Shown here: one piece after another, positions 14,897 to 23,308 of the stretch
How the letters are laid out: every line of letters starts with the position of its first letter
Position numbering within the stretch: position 1 is the stretch's first letter
DNA from: an uncultured Acetatifactor sp.
GTDB taxonomy: Bacteria > Bacillota > Clostridia > Lachnospirales > Lachnospiraceae
Assembly (NCBI GenBank): GCA_949840885.1
Contig: CATKYJ010000017.1
Coordinates: 23,824-87,823 of the forward strand
DNA: 64,000 nucleotides
Reading direction: 5' to 3'
Made by a program: the position numbers and the translations under genes
Notes under the pieces: generated by a model
The model's database searches: none
The model's input: only the letters and a program-made list of their open reading frames with translations
Told to the model about the DNA's origin: nothing

Positions 14897-14975
14897 ATTA
14901 CCACTCCGCAAAGGGAACGGTAAATCTAGTATACCCTTTCTTCTGCGGAAATTCAATAGGCAAAGGAGATTATTC

Positions 14976-15161
14976 ATGATTGAGATTAGAAAGGGCGAGC
15001 TGAGATTAGATGAGATGGCATTATTGTGGGCAACAAACGAAGAGATAATAGCACTAAAAGAAATCACGAAAACCATTTTTGAACGTGCAAGTGAAATGGT
15101 GATGTTTTCGGAGCATGGGCGTCGACCGCTTGATTATCAGAAAAGCGGTGGAGTGGCATGA
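14976..15161 (+). CDS. Small phage protein, unknown
   Basis: 61 residues, ATG 14976 behind CAAAGGAGATTATTC. Helical: MIEIRKGELRLDEMALLWAT, then EEIIALKEITKTIFERASEM. No family recognised. Its stop overlaps the start of the following small frame (ATGA). Confidence 0.6.
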   Translation: MIEIRKGELRLDEMALLWATNEEIIALKEITKTIFERASEMVMFSEHGRRPLDYQKSGGVA

Positions 15162-15349
15162 CAGAATATGACCTTTTTGTTGAATGTATTCCCATGATTG
15201 CAGAGATGGCAGTCAGGAGCAGCAGGATGCAACGACAGGAATATGATGAATAGAAATTGAATGAGATACATTCCGCGCCTGAAACAGCAAAAGAATTCGT
15301 CAGGAAAGTGATAGCAGTCATTGATTTCTACGTGTCGAAGGAGACATGA
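15158..15349 (+). pseudogene. Small phage gene interrupted by an amber codon
   Basis: ATG 15158, coupled to the previous gene by ATGA. After 31 codons (ending RQEYDE) an in-frame TAG at 15251-15253 occurs, and the same frame continues for 31 more codons (KLNEIHSAPETAKEFVRKVI, ending VSKET) to TGA at 15347. The two halves together look like one helical protein of 63 residues. Either a nonsense mutation or a truncated product; no sign of a recoding signal was seen. Confidence 0.55.
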
Positions 15350-15356
15350 CCAAGAG

Positions 15357-15392
15357 AAACTACTAGCCAGTAAAACGGTTAGTAGTTTTTTT
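15357..15392 (+). terminator. Rho-independent terminator of the early operon
   Basis: AAACTACTAGCC / GGTTAGTAGTTT with an eight-base loop and a run of seven T. It closes the rightward early transcription unit. Confidence 0.85.
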
Positions 15393-15394
15393 AT

Positions 15395-15420
15395 ATGGAG
15401 TTGCACTGGTGCAACTCCAT
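15395..15420. repeat. Palindrome TTGCAC-N2-GTGCAA, copy 2 (12-bp arms)
   Basis: Perfect arms ATGGAGTTGCAC and its complement around TG, directly behind the terminator and 45 bp before the ArpU-like gene. It shares its core with 7711-7730 and 23943-23960. Confidence 0.75.
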
Positions 15421-15464
15421 AGGGCGAGGATTTTCTGTGGCAGCAGGCATGGAGGAGTGGAGAA

Positions 15465-15857
15465 ATGACAAGAAAGCAGATGGGATCATACAGGAGCATG
15501 AAGCAGGAGATATCGGAGATACAATACGCGCTAGCCCACCTGGGCGAAGGCGACTCCATGCTCGGTAGCTCCGTCATAAATGATTACCGGAGCGGATACC
15601 CAGTGCCGCAGACCGTCGTAGGGGTGGACTGGGAAAGGCTGGAAGCGCAGAAGAAGCATTACGAAAAAAGAATTTATGTGCTGCAGGAGCAGTGCGATGC
15701 CATAGAGAGATATGTGGAAGAGGACATAGCGGACAGTCTCACCAGGAGGATATTCCGGATGTACTTTCTGGAGGGAAGGACGCAGAAAGAGATAGGCAAG
15801 TTCATACATATGGACAGGAGCACGGTCAGCAGGAAGCTAAATGCCCTGGCCCGGTAA
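15465..15857 (+). CDS. ArpU/DUF1492-like late transcription regulator
   Basis: 130 residues, ATG 15465 behind GGAGGAGTGGAGAA. Coiled N-terminal half (SMKQEISEIQYALAHLGEG, LEAQKKHYEKRIYVLQEQCD) and a sigma-region-4-like helix-turn-helix at the end: RRIFRMYFLEGRTQKEIGKF, IHMDRSTVSRKLNAL. Proteins of this kind sit just before the packaging genes in Firmicutes phages and switch on late transcription. Its location between the early terminator and the late operon fits that role. Confidence 0.82.
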   Translation: MTRKQMGSYRSMKQEISEIQYALAHLGEGDSMLGSSVINDYRSGYPVPQTVVGVDWERLEAQKKHYEKRIYVLQEQCDAIERYVEEDIADSLTRRIFRMYFLEGRTQKEIGKFIHMDRSTVSRKLNALAR

Positions 15858-15873
15858 AGGCCAGGGCATCTGC

Positions 15874-16254
15874 CTATCCGACATTCAGCCGTTCCTTAAG
15901 CGCATCCTGTAGCACACGGGACAGGCTCAGGCCGGTTTCGGCCACCTTGTCATCCATCCACTTCGGTATGCTGACAGTACGCTTTACCGCCCGGCCATCC
16001 TTGATGTCGGCACGGATTAGGTTGACAAATTCGCCTGGTTCGGTCTCTAAGCTGCCAAGGCCGCTTGCCATAGGGACGTCCTGCTTCTTGTCTGTGAGAT
16101 ATTCAATCCATTGGGTCAATGCCGACTGTGCCATATACATGGCGTTCCCCAGGGACTTGCCCTCACTGATGCAGCCTGGCAGGTCGGGATAAGTGATGGT
16201 GAAGGAACCGTCGTCATTTGGATGGAAGACGGCTGGATATACATATTCTGCCAT
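15874..16254 (-). CDS. hicB: HicB family antitoxin
   Basis: 126 residues, ATG at 16252-16254 behind AAAGGAGGTCACAGACT. N-terminal partial RNase-H fold typical of HicB: YVYPAVFHPNDDGSFTITYP, DLPGCISEGKSLGNAMYMAQ. C-terminal ribbon-helix-helix for operator binding: AVKRTVSIPKWMDDKVAETG, LSLSRVLQDALKER. It would neutralise the HicA mRNA interferase encoded just upstream and repress the shared promoter at 16494-16522. Confidence 0.92.
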   Translation of the reverse strand: MAEYVYPAVFHPNDDGSFTITYPDLPGCISEGKSLGNAMYMAQSALTQWIEYLTDKKQDVPMASGLGSLETEPGEFVNLIRADIKDGRAVKRTVSIPKWMDDKVAETGLSLSRVLQDALKERLNVG

Positions 16255-16293
16255 AGTCTGTGACCTCCTTTATTTTGGTATGGCAGCAGGGCC

Positions 16294-16470
16294 CTATCTC
16301 AGCCCTGCCACCTTGAGTATGGATTTCGCGGTGTTTTCGTTTATTTCCCGGTGTCTTGGGACTTGCACCGGACGGCTGCCGTCCTTCTCGTAAACAGTAT
16401 GCCCGCCATCATCGCGGTCTGCTCTATATCCGGCAGCCTCTAACTGTTTTATTAAGTCCCTACGTTTCAC
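16294..16470 (-). CDS. hicA: HicA family toxin (mRNA interferase)
   Basis: 58 residues, GTG 16468-16470 behind GGAGGAGGTGGTCAG. Double-stranded-RNA-binding-like fold with the active His: KRRDLIKQLEAAGYRADRD, DGGHTVYEKDG, RPVQVPRHREINENTAKSIL. HicA cleaves mRNA when released from HicB. Start codon GTG and small size are normal for the family. It is first in a leftward hicA-hicB pair wedged between the late regulator and the late operon. Confidence 0.9.
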   Translation of the reverse strand: MKRRDLIKQLEAAGYRADRDDGGHTVYEKDGSRPVQVPRHREINENTAKSILKVAGLR

Positions 16471-16493
16471 CTGACCACCTCCTCCATGATTCT

Positions 16494-16522
16494 ATTATAT
16501 TACGTAATTTACATAATGTCAA
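16494..16522 (-). promoter_or_regulatory. hicAB promoter with flanking operator repeats
   Basis: On the minus strand TTGACA (complement of 16517-16522), 17 bp, TATAAT (complement of 16494-16499): a perfect consensus. TACGTAATTTAC (16501-16512) overlaps the -10 side and TACGTAAATTAC (16530-16541) lies just upstream of the -35. These are probable HicB binding sites. Confidence 0.85.
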
Positions 16523-16602
16523 TAGAAAATACGTAAATTACTTAAAATATTTTTCAAGTAATTGATAGAAAATGTAGAATTTATATTTTTTTAATAAAGT
16601 TG

Positions 16603-16632
16603 CACACAATTCACACAATGCACATTTATAAT
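16603..16632 (+). promoter_or_regulatory. Candidate late promoter with direct repeats
   Basis: TATAAT at 16627-16632 has no consensus -35. Instead the octamer CACACAAT occurs twice in tandem (16603-16610 and 16612-16619). That suggests an activator-dependent promoter, plausibly used by the ArpU-like protein, driving the packaging and structural genes. Confidence 0.5.
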
Positions 16633-16679
16633 AATAATTGAAGAGGTAGGTGCGAACGGCATATCTCTTCCGCTAAGTG

Positions 16680-16705
16680 GGACACGGCAGCAGTCGTGTC
16701 CTTTT
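16680..16705 (+). terminator. Hairpin in late leader
   Basis: GGACACG / CGTGTCC with an eight-base loop followed by TTTT, located between the candidate late promoter and the first late gene. It could be a leaky terminator or an antitermination target. Confidence 0.5.
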
Positions 16706-16733
16706 GCATGGGAAAGGGCTGGAGGAAAGCAAC

Positions 16734-17063
16734 ATGGCACAGGAATGGGCAAAAGCATTTTACAGGTCAAAAAGGTGGCTGACATGCAGGAATGCATACA
16801 TAAAGGGCAGGATCATGGAAGACGGCGGACTGTGCGAAGAATGCCATGACAAGCCAGGATATATCGTGCACCATAAGAAGCCGCTGACCCAGGAGACAAT
16901 AATAAAGCCAGAGATATCCCTGAACCATTGCAACCTGGAATATGTCTGCAAGGACTGCCATGACGGGTTCGAGGGCCATGGAATAGGCGGGGGCAGCAGA
17001 CCTCTGTGCAGGTTTGACGGAGACGGCCAGCCAATATCGATGAGGGAGGTGGACAGGAGATGA
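16734..17063 (+). CDS. HNH endonuclease of the packaging module
   Basis: 109 residues, ATG 16734 behind CTGGAGGAAAGCAAC. Short HNH protein: KAFYRSKRWLTCRNAYIKG, LCEECHDKPGYIVHHKKPL, LNHCNLEYVCKDCHDG. The two CxxC pairs and the HHK motif form the zinc and active sites. HNH proteins next to terminase genes assist cos cleavage in HK97-like phages. First gene of the late operon; its stop overlaps the next start. Confidence 0.9.
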   Translation: MAQEWAKAFYRSKRWLTCRNAYIKGRIMEDGGLCEECHDKPGYIVHHKKPLTQETIIKPEISLNHCNLEYVCKDCHDGFEGHGIGGGSRPLCRFDGDGQPISMREVDRR

Positions 17064-17293
17064 GGATATATTGTAAAGACGGCCAGATTGTCGAAGCCGG
17101 CGTGTCAATGATAGGGAAAGGGGACATCGTCATCCGGCTCAACATGGCATGCGGAAAAGACGCAATAGAAGAAATGGAAAAGGAACTGGCTGAAAAGTTC
17201 GGGAGGAAAGTCATCCTGCTTGACGCGAGGTTCGGCGAGATCATGACACTCCCCCCTAAAAAGGAGCCTGGGGGCGTTCCCAGGAGACCGTAG
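17060..17293 (+). CDS. Small late-operon protein, unknown
   Basis: 77 residues, ATG 17060 overlapping the HNH stop, behind GGAGGTGGACAGG. Strand-helix-strand pattern (IYCKDGQIVEAGVSMIGKGD, DAIEEMEKELAEKFGRKVIL). No family recognised. Confidence 0.6.
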   Translation: MRIYCKDGQIVEAGVSMIGKGDIVIRLNMACGKDAIEEMEKELAEKFGRKVILLDARFGEIMTLPPKKEPGGVPRRP

Positions 17294-17369
17294 GGGTGGA
17301 CTTCAAAAATGGTGAGTGCCTTGCGTATAGGGGGTGTGGTACCGGATAAAAAGAAAGATGTAGGTGAAC

Positions 17370-17708
17370 ATGGCAGGAAGAACGCAGAAATCCAAAGAAT
17401 TGAAAAGGCTAGAGAAGATATTCAAGGATATAAGGCCGGATAAAAAAGAGACAGTCAGAAAACTGATTGAGAATGCCGCATTTATGGAGGTACAGCTTTC
17501 GAGCCTACAGAAAGAGATTATTGAGAAAGGGCCGGTATCAGAATATCAGAACGGGGAGAACCAGTGGGGGACAAAAAAGAGCCCTGAAGTGGAAATCTAC
17601 AACACGATGATCAAGAACTACACGGCAGTGGTGAAGCAGCTCATGGAATTGCTTCCGGAGGGAGACGGGAATGGGGACGAACTTCTGGATTTTATAGGTG
17701 ACAAGTGA
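17370..17708 (+). CDS. terS: Phage terminase small subunit, P27 family
   Basis: 112 residues from ATG 17370 (in-frame GTG 17364 possible). Helical: KELKRLEKIFKDIRPDKKET, FMEVQLSSLQKEIIEKG, then EIYNTMIKNYTAVVKQLMEL, the layout of P27-type small terminases, which recognise the packaging site and recruit the large subunit. Its stop overlaps the start of terL (TGATG). Confidence 0.85.
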   Translation: MAGRTQKSKELKRLEKIFKDIRPDKKETVRKLIENAAFMEVQLSSLQKEIIEKGPVSEYQNGENQWGTKKSPEVEIYNTMIKNYTAVVKQLMELLPEGDGNGDELLDFIGDK

Positions 17709-19369
17709 TGTTGGAATTCGAAGAATATTTCGGTGGGATACTGGATGGTAAAATTATAGCATGCGAGAAGATGAAAGCTATAAGCCACAAGCTAATGGAG
17801 AACTATCTCAGGCCAGGAGAATTCCACTTTGATCCAATGACTGCGAACAGACATATAGAGTTTATCGAAAAGTTCTGTTATGTGCCTGCCGGGGCAATTG
17901 GGAAAAGAATCAAGCTGGAGCTATTTCAGAAAGCGAGGCTCCAGGCGGCATTTGGGTTTGTGGACGATAACGGCCTACGCCAATACAACGAAGTCATGGT
18001 CATTGAAGGCAGGAAGAACGGAAAGACCACAGAATGTGCCGCCGTTGAGTTGGATCTCCTTGTGAACGACAGGGAGGGGGCTCCGGAGATATATAATGTT
18101 GCCACCAAGCTGGACCAGGCAAAGAAAGGCTATACTGCGGCGTGCAACATGCGGATGCAGAGCCCACTACTGAAGAAACACATAAGGAAGAGGGCGGTTG
18201 ACCTATACTTTCCTGGTAACATGGGTTTCGTAAGGGCCTTAGGGAGCAACGTAAACACACTGGACAGCCTTGACGCGCATGCCGTCATAATTGATGAACT
18301 GGGGGCGATAAAAAACAGGGATCTTTATGACTTGATGAAGCAGTCCATGGGAGCAAGGAGGCAGCCGCTCCTTTTCTGCATCTCCACAAATGGGTTCGTC
18401 AGGGAGAGCATCTTCGATGCCCAGTATGAATATGCGGACCGATTCCTACATGATGGACTGGCGGAGGACAGCAAGCGTTTCCTGCCGTTCATTTATGAGC
18501 TTGACAATATAGACGAATGGGACGATGAGGAATGCTGGATCAAGGCGAATCCGGGAATAGGTACCATCAAGTCGCACGACTATCTAAGGCAGATGGTAAG
18601 CAAGGCAAAGGACGATCCGGCGTTCAAGCCTACGGTATTGGTCAAGGACTTCAACATGAAGCAGACCAGCCAGGCTGCATGGCTGACATTTGAGACGCTG
18701 AATAATGAGGAGACTCTGCCTGAATATGCGTTCCGGTATGGAATCGGCGGATTTGACGCGGCGGACAAGGTGGACCTGAATGCAGCAAAGTGTCTATGCA
18801 TGAAGCGGGACGATACGCACATTTATGTGAAGAGCATGTACTGGATTCCTGAAAAGGTTCTGGAAGAAGAGGAAAGGAAAGGGAACCGACGTGGGAGGGA
18901 TTCGGTGCCATACAGCTTGTGGGTGAGCCAAGGATATATGAGGACATGCCCGGGAGCGAAATGTGATAAGAAGATATTTGTGGAATGGTTCAAGGAGATA
19001 CGAGACATAGATGACATCTACATGCTGTACATAGGATATGATCCATGGCACATAGATGATTCAACCCTAAGAGAATTTGAGGCGGAATTCGGGAGGAAAG
19101 CGATGGTTCCGGTAAGACAGGGGGTATGCACGCTTTCAGCGCCAATGAAAGACTTGGCATCTGACTTGGATCAGAAACTGATTGTGTATGGCAATAATCC
19201 AATTGATAAATGGTGCCTGGCAAACACCCAGGTAAAGACAGACATAAATGGGAACATACAGCCGGTAAAGGGTATGGATTCGAGGAACCGGATTGACGGT
19301 ACGCTTGCCCTGATTAATGCATATGTGGTGCTACAGGACAAAGAAGATGAATATTTGAGCATGATTTAG
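17708..19369 (+). CDS. terL: Phage terminase large subunit
   Basis: 553 residues from ATG 17708. ATPase: Walker A-like MVIEGRKNGKTTECAA, Walker B AHAVIIDELGAI. Nuclease domain acidic residues in YGIGGFDAADKVDLNAAK and YIGYDPWHIDD. Translocates DNA into proheads and cuts the concatemer. Length is normal for the HK97-like (terminase_1) group. Tight coupling to terS and an 11-bp gap to the portal gene. Confidence 0.95.
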   Translation: MLEFEEYFGGILDGKIIACEKMKAISHKLMENYLRPGEFHFDPMTANRHIEFIEKFCYVPAGAIGKRIKLELFQKARLQAAFGFVDDNGLRQYNEVMVIEGRKNGKTTECAAVELDLLVNDREGAPEIYNVATKLDQAKKGYTAACNMRMQSPLLKKHIRKRAVDLYFPGNMGFVRALGSNVNTLDSLDAHAVIIDELGAIKNRDLYDLMKQSMGARRQPLLFCISTNGFVRESIFDAQYEYADRFLHDGLAEDSKRFLPFIYELDNIDEWDDEECWIKANPGIGTIKSHDYLRQMVSKAKDDPAFKPTVLVKDFNMKQTSQAAWLTFETLNNEETLPEYAFRYGIGGFDAADKVDLNAAKCLCMKRDDTHIYVKSMYWIPEKVLEEEERKGNRRGRDSVPYSLWVSQGYMRTCPGAKCDKKIFVEWFKEIRDIDDIYMLYIGYDPWHIDDSTLREFEAEFGRKAMVPVRQGVCTLSAPMKDLASDLDQKLIVYGNNPIDKWCLANTQVKTDINGNIQPVKGMDSRNRIDGTLALINAYVVLQDKEDEYLSMI

Positions 19370-19380
19370 GAGGGATATGG

Positions 19381-20796
19381 ATGTGGCCTTTCAAGAAGAG
19401 GATGAAAGCCGAAAAGGTGGACAGGAACGTGATGCAGATGGTCACCACATATGGGGAGCATTATTACTCATGGAACGGAAAGCTGTATGACAGCGATATC
19501 GTGAGGGCCTGTATCCGGCCGAAAGTGAAAGCGGCGGGGAAGTTGGTCGGGAAGCACATCCGGGCGGATACCGGAGGGCTGAAAGTGAATCCGGACGCGA
19601 ACATACGGTTCCTGCTGTCCGAGCCGAACCCTTTCATGACAGGGCAGCAGTTCCAGGAAAAGGTGGCCACGCAGCTGTGCCTGAACAACAATGCGTTCAT
19701 ACTGATCGTGCGGGACGTGAACGGCAAGCCCATGCAGCTGTACCCGATTCCCTGCGTGATGTGCGAGACGAAGTATGTGAATGACGAGTTATGCCTGAAG
19801 TTCCAATACCGGAACGGGAAGACGGGGACATTTTTATATGACCAGATCATCCATCTGCGCCAGGACTTTAACGAGCATGACATTTTCGGGGAAAGTCCGG
19901 CGTCTGCGCTGGCATCCATGATGGAGGTCATAGGCACCATAGACCAGGGAATCGTCAAGGCAATCCGAAACAGCGGGATCGTCCGGTGGCTGCTGACGTT
20001 CACCAGCGCCATGCGGCCGGAGGACATCAAAAAGAATGTGAAAGAGTTCGTGGACAACTACCTGAGTGTGGAAAGCGACACTTTCGGAGCCGCCGGCGTG
20101 GACTCCAAGGCCACGGCCACGCGGATAGAGCCGAAAGACTATGTGCCCAATGCCCTGCAGACAAAGGAGACAATAAACAGGATATACTCGTTCTTCAATA
20201 CAAACGAAAAGATCATCCAGTCCAGATGGACGGAGGACGAATGGAACGCCTATTACGAGGCGGAGGTGGAGCCGCTGGCCGTGCAGATGGGGGAGACGTA
20301 CTCCGTCAGGTTGTTTTCCCGGAGGGAGAGGGGCTGTGGGAACCGGATCGTCTTCGAGGCCAGCAACCTGCAGTGTGCAAGCCTGCAGTCCAAGCTTGCC
20401 ATGCAGGCCATGGTGGACCGCGGAGCCATGACACCGAACGAGTGGCGGGCAGTGATGAACATGGCACCGGTGGAGGGCGGCGACCAGCCCATCAGGAGGC
20501 TGGACACACAGGTGGTGGACATGGCGGAAAGGCTGCTGGGGATGGCGGAGGCGCTGGAGGCAGGAAAAGTCGAAGCCATGGCGGGAGTGATGGAGAAGCT
20601 GCTGGAAGCGGACAGGGCAAGTCCGGGAATACTTTTCCCGGGTGCTGTTCTTACAGAGCCTGGTACGGCAGAAAAACAGACTGCTCCTGGCGGGCAGGAG
20701 GAGCGGCTCCTGGAAGCTGCGGAAAGGGATAAGGATGAAGCACAGGATAAACATCCGGGGCGTGATGGTCCCGAACGACTACAAATGGTATTATGA
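19381..20796 (+). CDS. Phage portal protein, HK97 family
   Basis: 471 residues, ATG 19381 behind GGAGGGATATGG. Typical features: SDIVRACIRPKVKAAGKLVG, EPNPFMTGQQFQEKVATQL, NNNAFILIVRDVNGKPMQLY, YDQIIHLRQDFNEHDIFGES. Forms the dodecameric DNA channel at one capsid vertex. The C-terminus is variable and overlaps the protease gene by 62 bases. Confidence 0.94.
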   Translation: MWPFKKRMKAEKVDRNVMQMVTTYGEHYYSWNGKLYDSDIVRACIRPKVKAAGKLVGKHIRADTGGLKVNPDANIRFLLSEPNPFMTGQQFQEKVATQLCLNNNAFILIVRDVNGKPMQLYPIPCVMCETKYVNDELCLKFQYRNGKTGTFLYDQIIHLRQDFNEHDIFGESPASALASMMEVIGTIDQGIVKAIRNSGIVRWLLTFTSAMRPEDIKKNVKEFVDNYLSVESDTFGAAGVDSKATATRIEPKDYVPNALQTKETINRIYSFFNTNEKIIQSRWTEDEWNAYYEAEVEPLAVQMGETYSVRLFSRRERGCGNRIVFEASNLQCASLQSKLAMQAMVDRGAMTPNEWRAVMNMAPVEGGDQPIRRLDTQVVDMAERLLGMAEALEAGKVEAMAGVMEKLLEADRASPGILFPGAVLTEPGTAEKQTAPGGQEERLLEAAERDKDEAQDKHPGRDGPERLQMVL

Positions 20797-21439
20797 TTTT
20801 TTCGGGGAGGACTGCACCTGTCCGAAAGACGTGCAGCAGGTGATGGATGCTTTCCGGGATGGGGATGAAATCGAAGTGTACATAAATTCCCCGGGGGGCG
20901 TGATAGACGTGGGATCAGAGATCTACACGCTCTTAAAGGGCAGGAAAGACAATGTGAAGATCTACATCACAGGGGAGGCCTGCAGCGCCGCCAGCGTGGC
21001 CGCCATGGCGGCCTACTGCGAGATGTCGCCTACGGCGCTGATGATGGTGCACTGTGTATCCACATACGTGGAGGGGAACCACAACAGCCTGGAGCACACG
21101 GCCGAGGTGCTGCGGACGGCTGACAGGGCCCTGTGCAGCGCCTACGTGGACAAGAGCGGCATGACGGAAGAGGAGGCCCTGCAGATGATGGAGCACACCA
21201 CCTGGCTGACAGCAGACCAGGCGGTAGAGCGCGGGCTGGTGGACGCAGTGATGTTCCGGGACGGAAAGGAAGCCGCCCCGATGACGGCAGGCCCCTTGTT
21301 CTCCCTGCCCACAAAAGAGCAGATGGAGAAAGCGGACAGGGCCATGAGAGAGGGAGCAGGGGAACCGGAATCATCCCGGATGGCCAATGCAAGATTGAAT
21401 TTTTTAAAGCTGCAAGCGAAAGGAGAAAGAAGAGCATGA
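20735..21439 (+). CDS. ClpP-type prohead protease (S14)
   Basis: 234 residues, ATG 20735 behind GGAAAGGGATAAGG, inside the portal 3' end. ClpP fold: EIEVYINSPGGVIDVGSEIY, nucleophile Ser in GEACSAASVAAMAAY, His in MMVHCVSTYVEG, Asp in YVDKSGMTEEEAL/DQAVERGLVDAV. It removes the capsid scaffold or N-terminal delta domain during maturation. Immediately followed by the capsid gene. Confidence 0.94.
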   Translation: MKHRINIRGVMVPNDYKWYYDFFGEDCTCPKDVQQVMDAFRDGDEIEVYINSPGGVIDVGSEIYTLLKGRKDNVKIYITGEACSAASVAAMAAYCEMSPTALMMVHCVSTYVEGNHNSLEHTAEVLRTADRALCSAYVDKSGMTEEEALQMMEHTTWLTADQAVERGLVDAVMFRDGKEAAPMTAGPLFSLPTKEQMEKADRAMREGAGEPESSRMANARLNFLKLQAKGERRA

Positions 21440-22671
21440 ACAAAAAGCAGTATGAAGCAATGCGGAGGAAACTGATGGAAGAAGCCCAGGGGCTCCTGGA
21501 CGCAGGGAAAGTGGAAGAGGCCAACGCCAAAATGGATGAAGTGAAAGCGCTGGATGAGAAATGGGATGCCATCGCACAGGCCGAAGCGAACTTTGCGGCG
21601 CTCAACGGCATCCAGACGGCAAAGAACCCGGTAGGGGACATGGACGAGTCCTTTGGAGGGGAGGAGGATCCCGGTGATGACGACCCGAAGATAAAGGCAT
21701 GGAAGTCGGAGGAGTATAAGAGCGCATGGGCGAAGCACCTCATGGGGAAGCCCATGCGCGACAATGAGAAAGACAGTTTCCTGCTGGTAAATGAGGCATA
21801 TACCCATACCACGAATAATACCACTGTGGTGATTCCGGAGAATGTCAGCAATGGGATCTGGGAGATGGCAGGGGAGTACTACCCCTACTTTGCAGATGTG
21901 TCAAAGACCTATGTCAATGGACTGCTCACCATGATCCAGGAGGATTCCTCTTCCGAGGCAACCTGGTATGAAGAGGGGACTCAGACGGAAGACGGGAAAG
22001 AGACCTTTAAGGAGTACACGCTTGGCGGCTGCGAGCTGTCCAGGGCAATCACCGTGTCCTGGAAGCTGCGCGAGATGGCAATCGAGGACTTCATCCCTTA
22101 CATCCAGCGCAGGATTGCCAAAAAGATGGGCGCGGCAGCCGGGTACGGCGCCACCCATGGCGCAGGAGAGAAAGCTGCATCCGGCAAGCCGGAGCCCATG
22201 GGGACGGTCACGGCATTGGAGGCGGAGGAGGGGACTCCCCAGGTGGTGGAATATGCAAAGGGATCCATACCCAAATACGATGACATCGTAAAGACCAGGG
22301 CGAAGATCAAGTCCGGATACGGCGCAGGCCTGGCCATCTATGCCAACTCTTTCACCATATGGAACAAGATCGCCATGATCCAGGACCAGAACAAGCGTCC
22401 GCTGTTCGTCCCGGACGTGACGAACCAGGGGCAGTTCCGGATCCTCGGAATGCCCGTGAAAGAGGACGACTCCATGAAAGACGGGGAGATCCTGCTTTCC
22501 AACGCGAATGACGGGTACCACCTGAACGTCAACAAGGAGATCGGCATGATGACAGAAGACCATGTGAAGCTGCGCACTACGGACTACGTGGGCTATGCGA
22601 TCATGGACGGGAACGTAGTGACCAGCAAGGCACATGCGCTGCTGAAAGAGGCCGCGGCTGCCGGAGCCTGA
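21436..22671 (+). CDS. Major capsid protein, HK97 fold
   Basis: 411 residues, ATG 21436 overlapping the protease stop. The first ~100 residues are a helical, charged delta domain (KKQYEAMRRKLMEEAQGLLD, VEEANAKMDEVKALDEKWDA) likely cleaved by the protease. The core has TWYEEGTQTEDGKETFKEY, SRAITVSWKLREMAIEDF, and a late segment GQFRILGMPVKEDDSM, typical of HK97-like shells. Confidence 0.94.
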   Translation: MNKKQYEAMRRKLMEEAQGLLDAGKVEEANAKMDEVKALDEKWDAIAQAEANFAALNGIQTAKNPVGDMDESFGGEEDPGDDDPKIKAWKSEEYKSAWAKHLMGKPMRDNEKDSFLLVNEAYTHTTNNTTVVIPENVSNGIWEMAGEYYPYFADVSKTYVNGLLTMIQEDSSSEATWYEEGTQTEDGKETFKEYTLGGCELSRAITVSWKLREMAIEDFIPYIQRRIAKKMGAAAGYGATHGAGEKAASGKPEPMGTVTALEAEEGTPQVVEYAKGSIPKYDDIVKTRAKIKSGYGAGLAIYANSFTIWNKIAMIQDQNKRPLFVPDVTNQGQFRILGMPVKEDDSMKDGEILLSNANDGYHLNVNKEIGMMTEDHVKLRTTDYVGYAIMDGNVVTSKAHALLKEAAAAGA

Positions 22672-22703
22672 GCAGCTGCAGCCCGGGAATGGGGGTGTAG
22701 GCC

Positions 22704-22976
22704 ATGATAACGGCCGAACAGGTGAGGAAAAAGATGCGTATCAGCCACTCCCGCATGGACGATGACATCGCCAGCAACATCGAGGCCGCCCGGCTGGACA
22801 TGGGCCGGGTGGGCATCGACCCGGAGGCGGACGATGCCCTGGTGGACAAGGCTGTGGAGCTGTACTGCAAGGCACAGTTCGACTATTTGGGCAAGGGGGA
22901 GCAATTCCGGCGGAACTATGAGGGGCTGCGGGACGCCATGAGCATGGCGGAGGAGTACAAATGCGGGATGAAATGA
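22704..22976 (+). CDS. Head-tail connector, gp6-like
   Basis: 90 residues, ATG 22704. ITAEQVRKKMRISHSRMDDD, IASNIEAARLDMGRVGID, ALVDKAVELYCKAQFDYLG: the helical gp6/gp15 connector pattern that forms a ring below the portal. Overlaps the next gene by 16 bases. Confidence 0.87.
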   Translation: MITAEQVRKKMRISHSRMDDDIASNIEAARLDMGRVGIDPEADDALVDKAVELYCKAQFDYLGKGEQFRRNYEGLRDAMSMAEEYKCGMK

Positions 22977-23308
22977 TATATTTTGCCGACATGGTGCCGG
23001 CGGCATCAGGCGGAAAGGATTCCTATGGGGATCATGCTATGGAACTGCAGCTGTCGGATGCTGTATTCGCGGAGCTGAAGTCCATCGGACAGAGCGAGTT
23101 CTACCAAGCACAGACAGCTGGGCAAAAACCAGAGATCAAGTTCAAGTTGACGGATTATATGGACTACCAGGGGCAGAGGTACTTGATCCACGAGGGGATC
23201 AGGTACACTGTCCTGAGGACGTACCGTACCGCCGGCAACGAGCTGGAGATTACATGTTATGGAGGTGTGAGGGATGCCATTGCCGCCGTCAGTGACAAGG
23301 GTGACTAA
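22961..23308 (+). CDS. Head closure protein (head-tail adaptor)
   Basis: 115 residues, ATG 22961. Beta-rich: MIYFADMVPAASGGKDSYGD, VFAELKSIGQSEFYQAQ, KFKLTDYMDYQGQRYLIHEG, ELEITCYGGVRDA, the SPP1 gp16-like adaptor pattern. Its C-terminus overlaps the next frame by 35 bases. Confidence 0.85.
   Translation: MRDEMIYFADMVPAASGGKDSYGDHAMELQLSDAVFAELKSIGQSEFYQAQTAGQKPEIKFKLTDYMDYQGQRYLIHEGIRYTVLRTYRTAGNELEITCYGGVRDAIAAVSDKGD

Noticed and set aside
20902..22635. Long leftward frames opposite the capsid and portal genes
   Set aside because: Mirror frames of GC-rich coding DNA without ribosome sites or homology.
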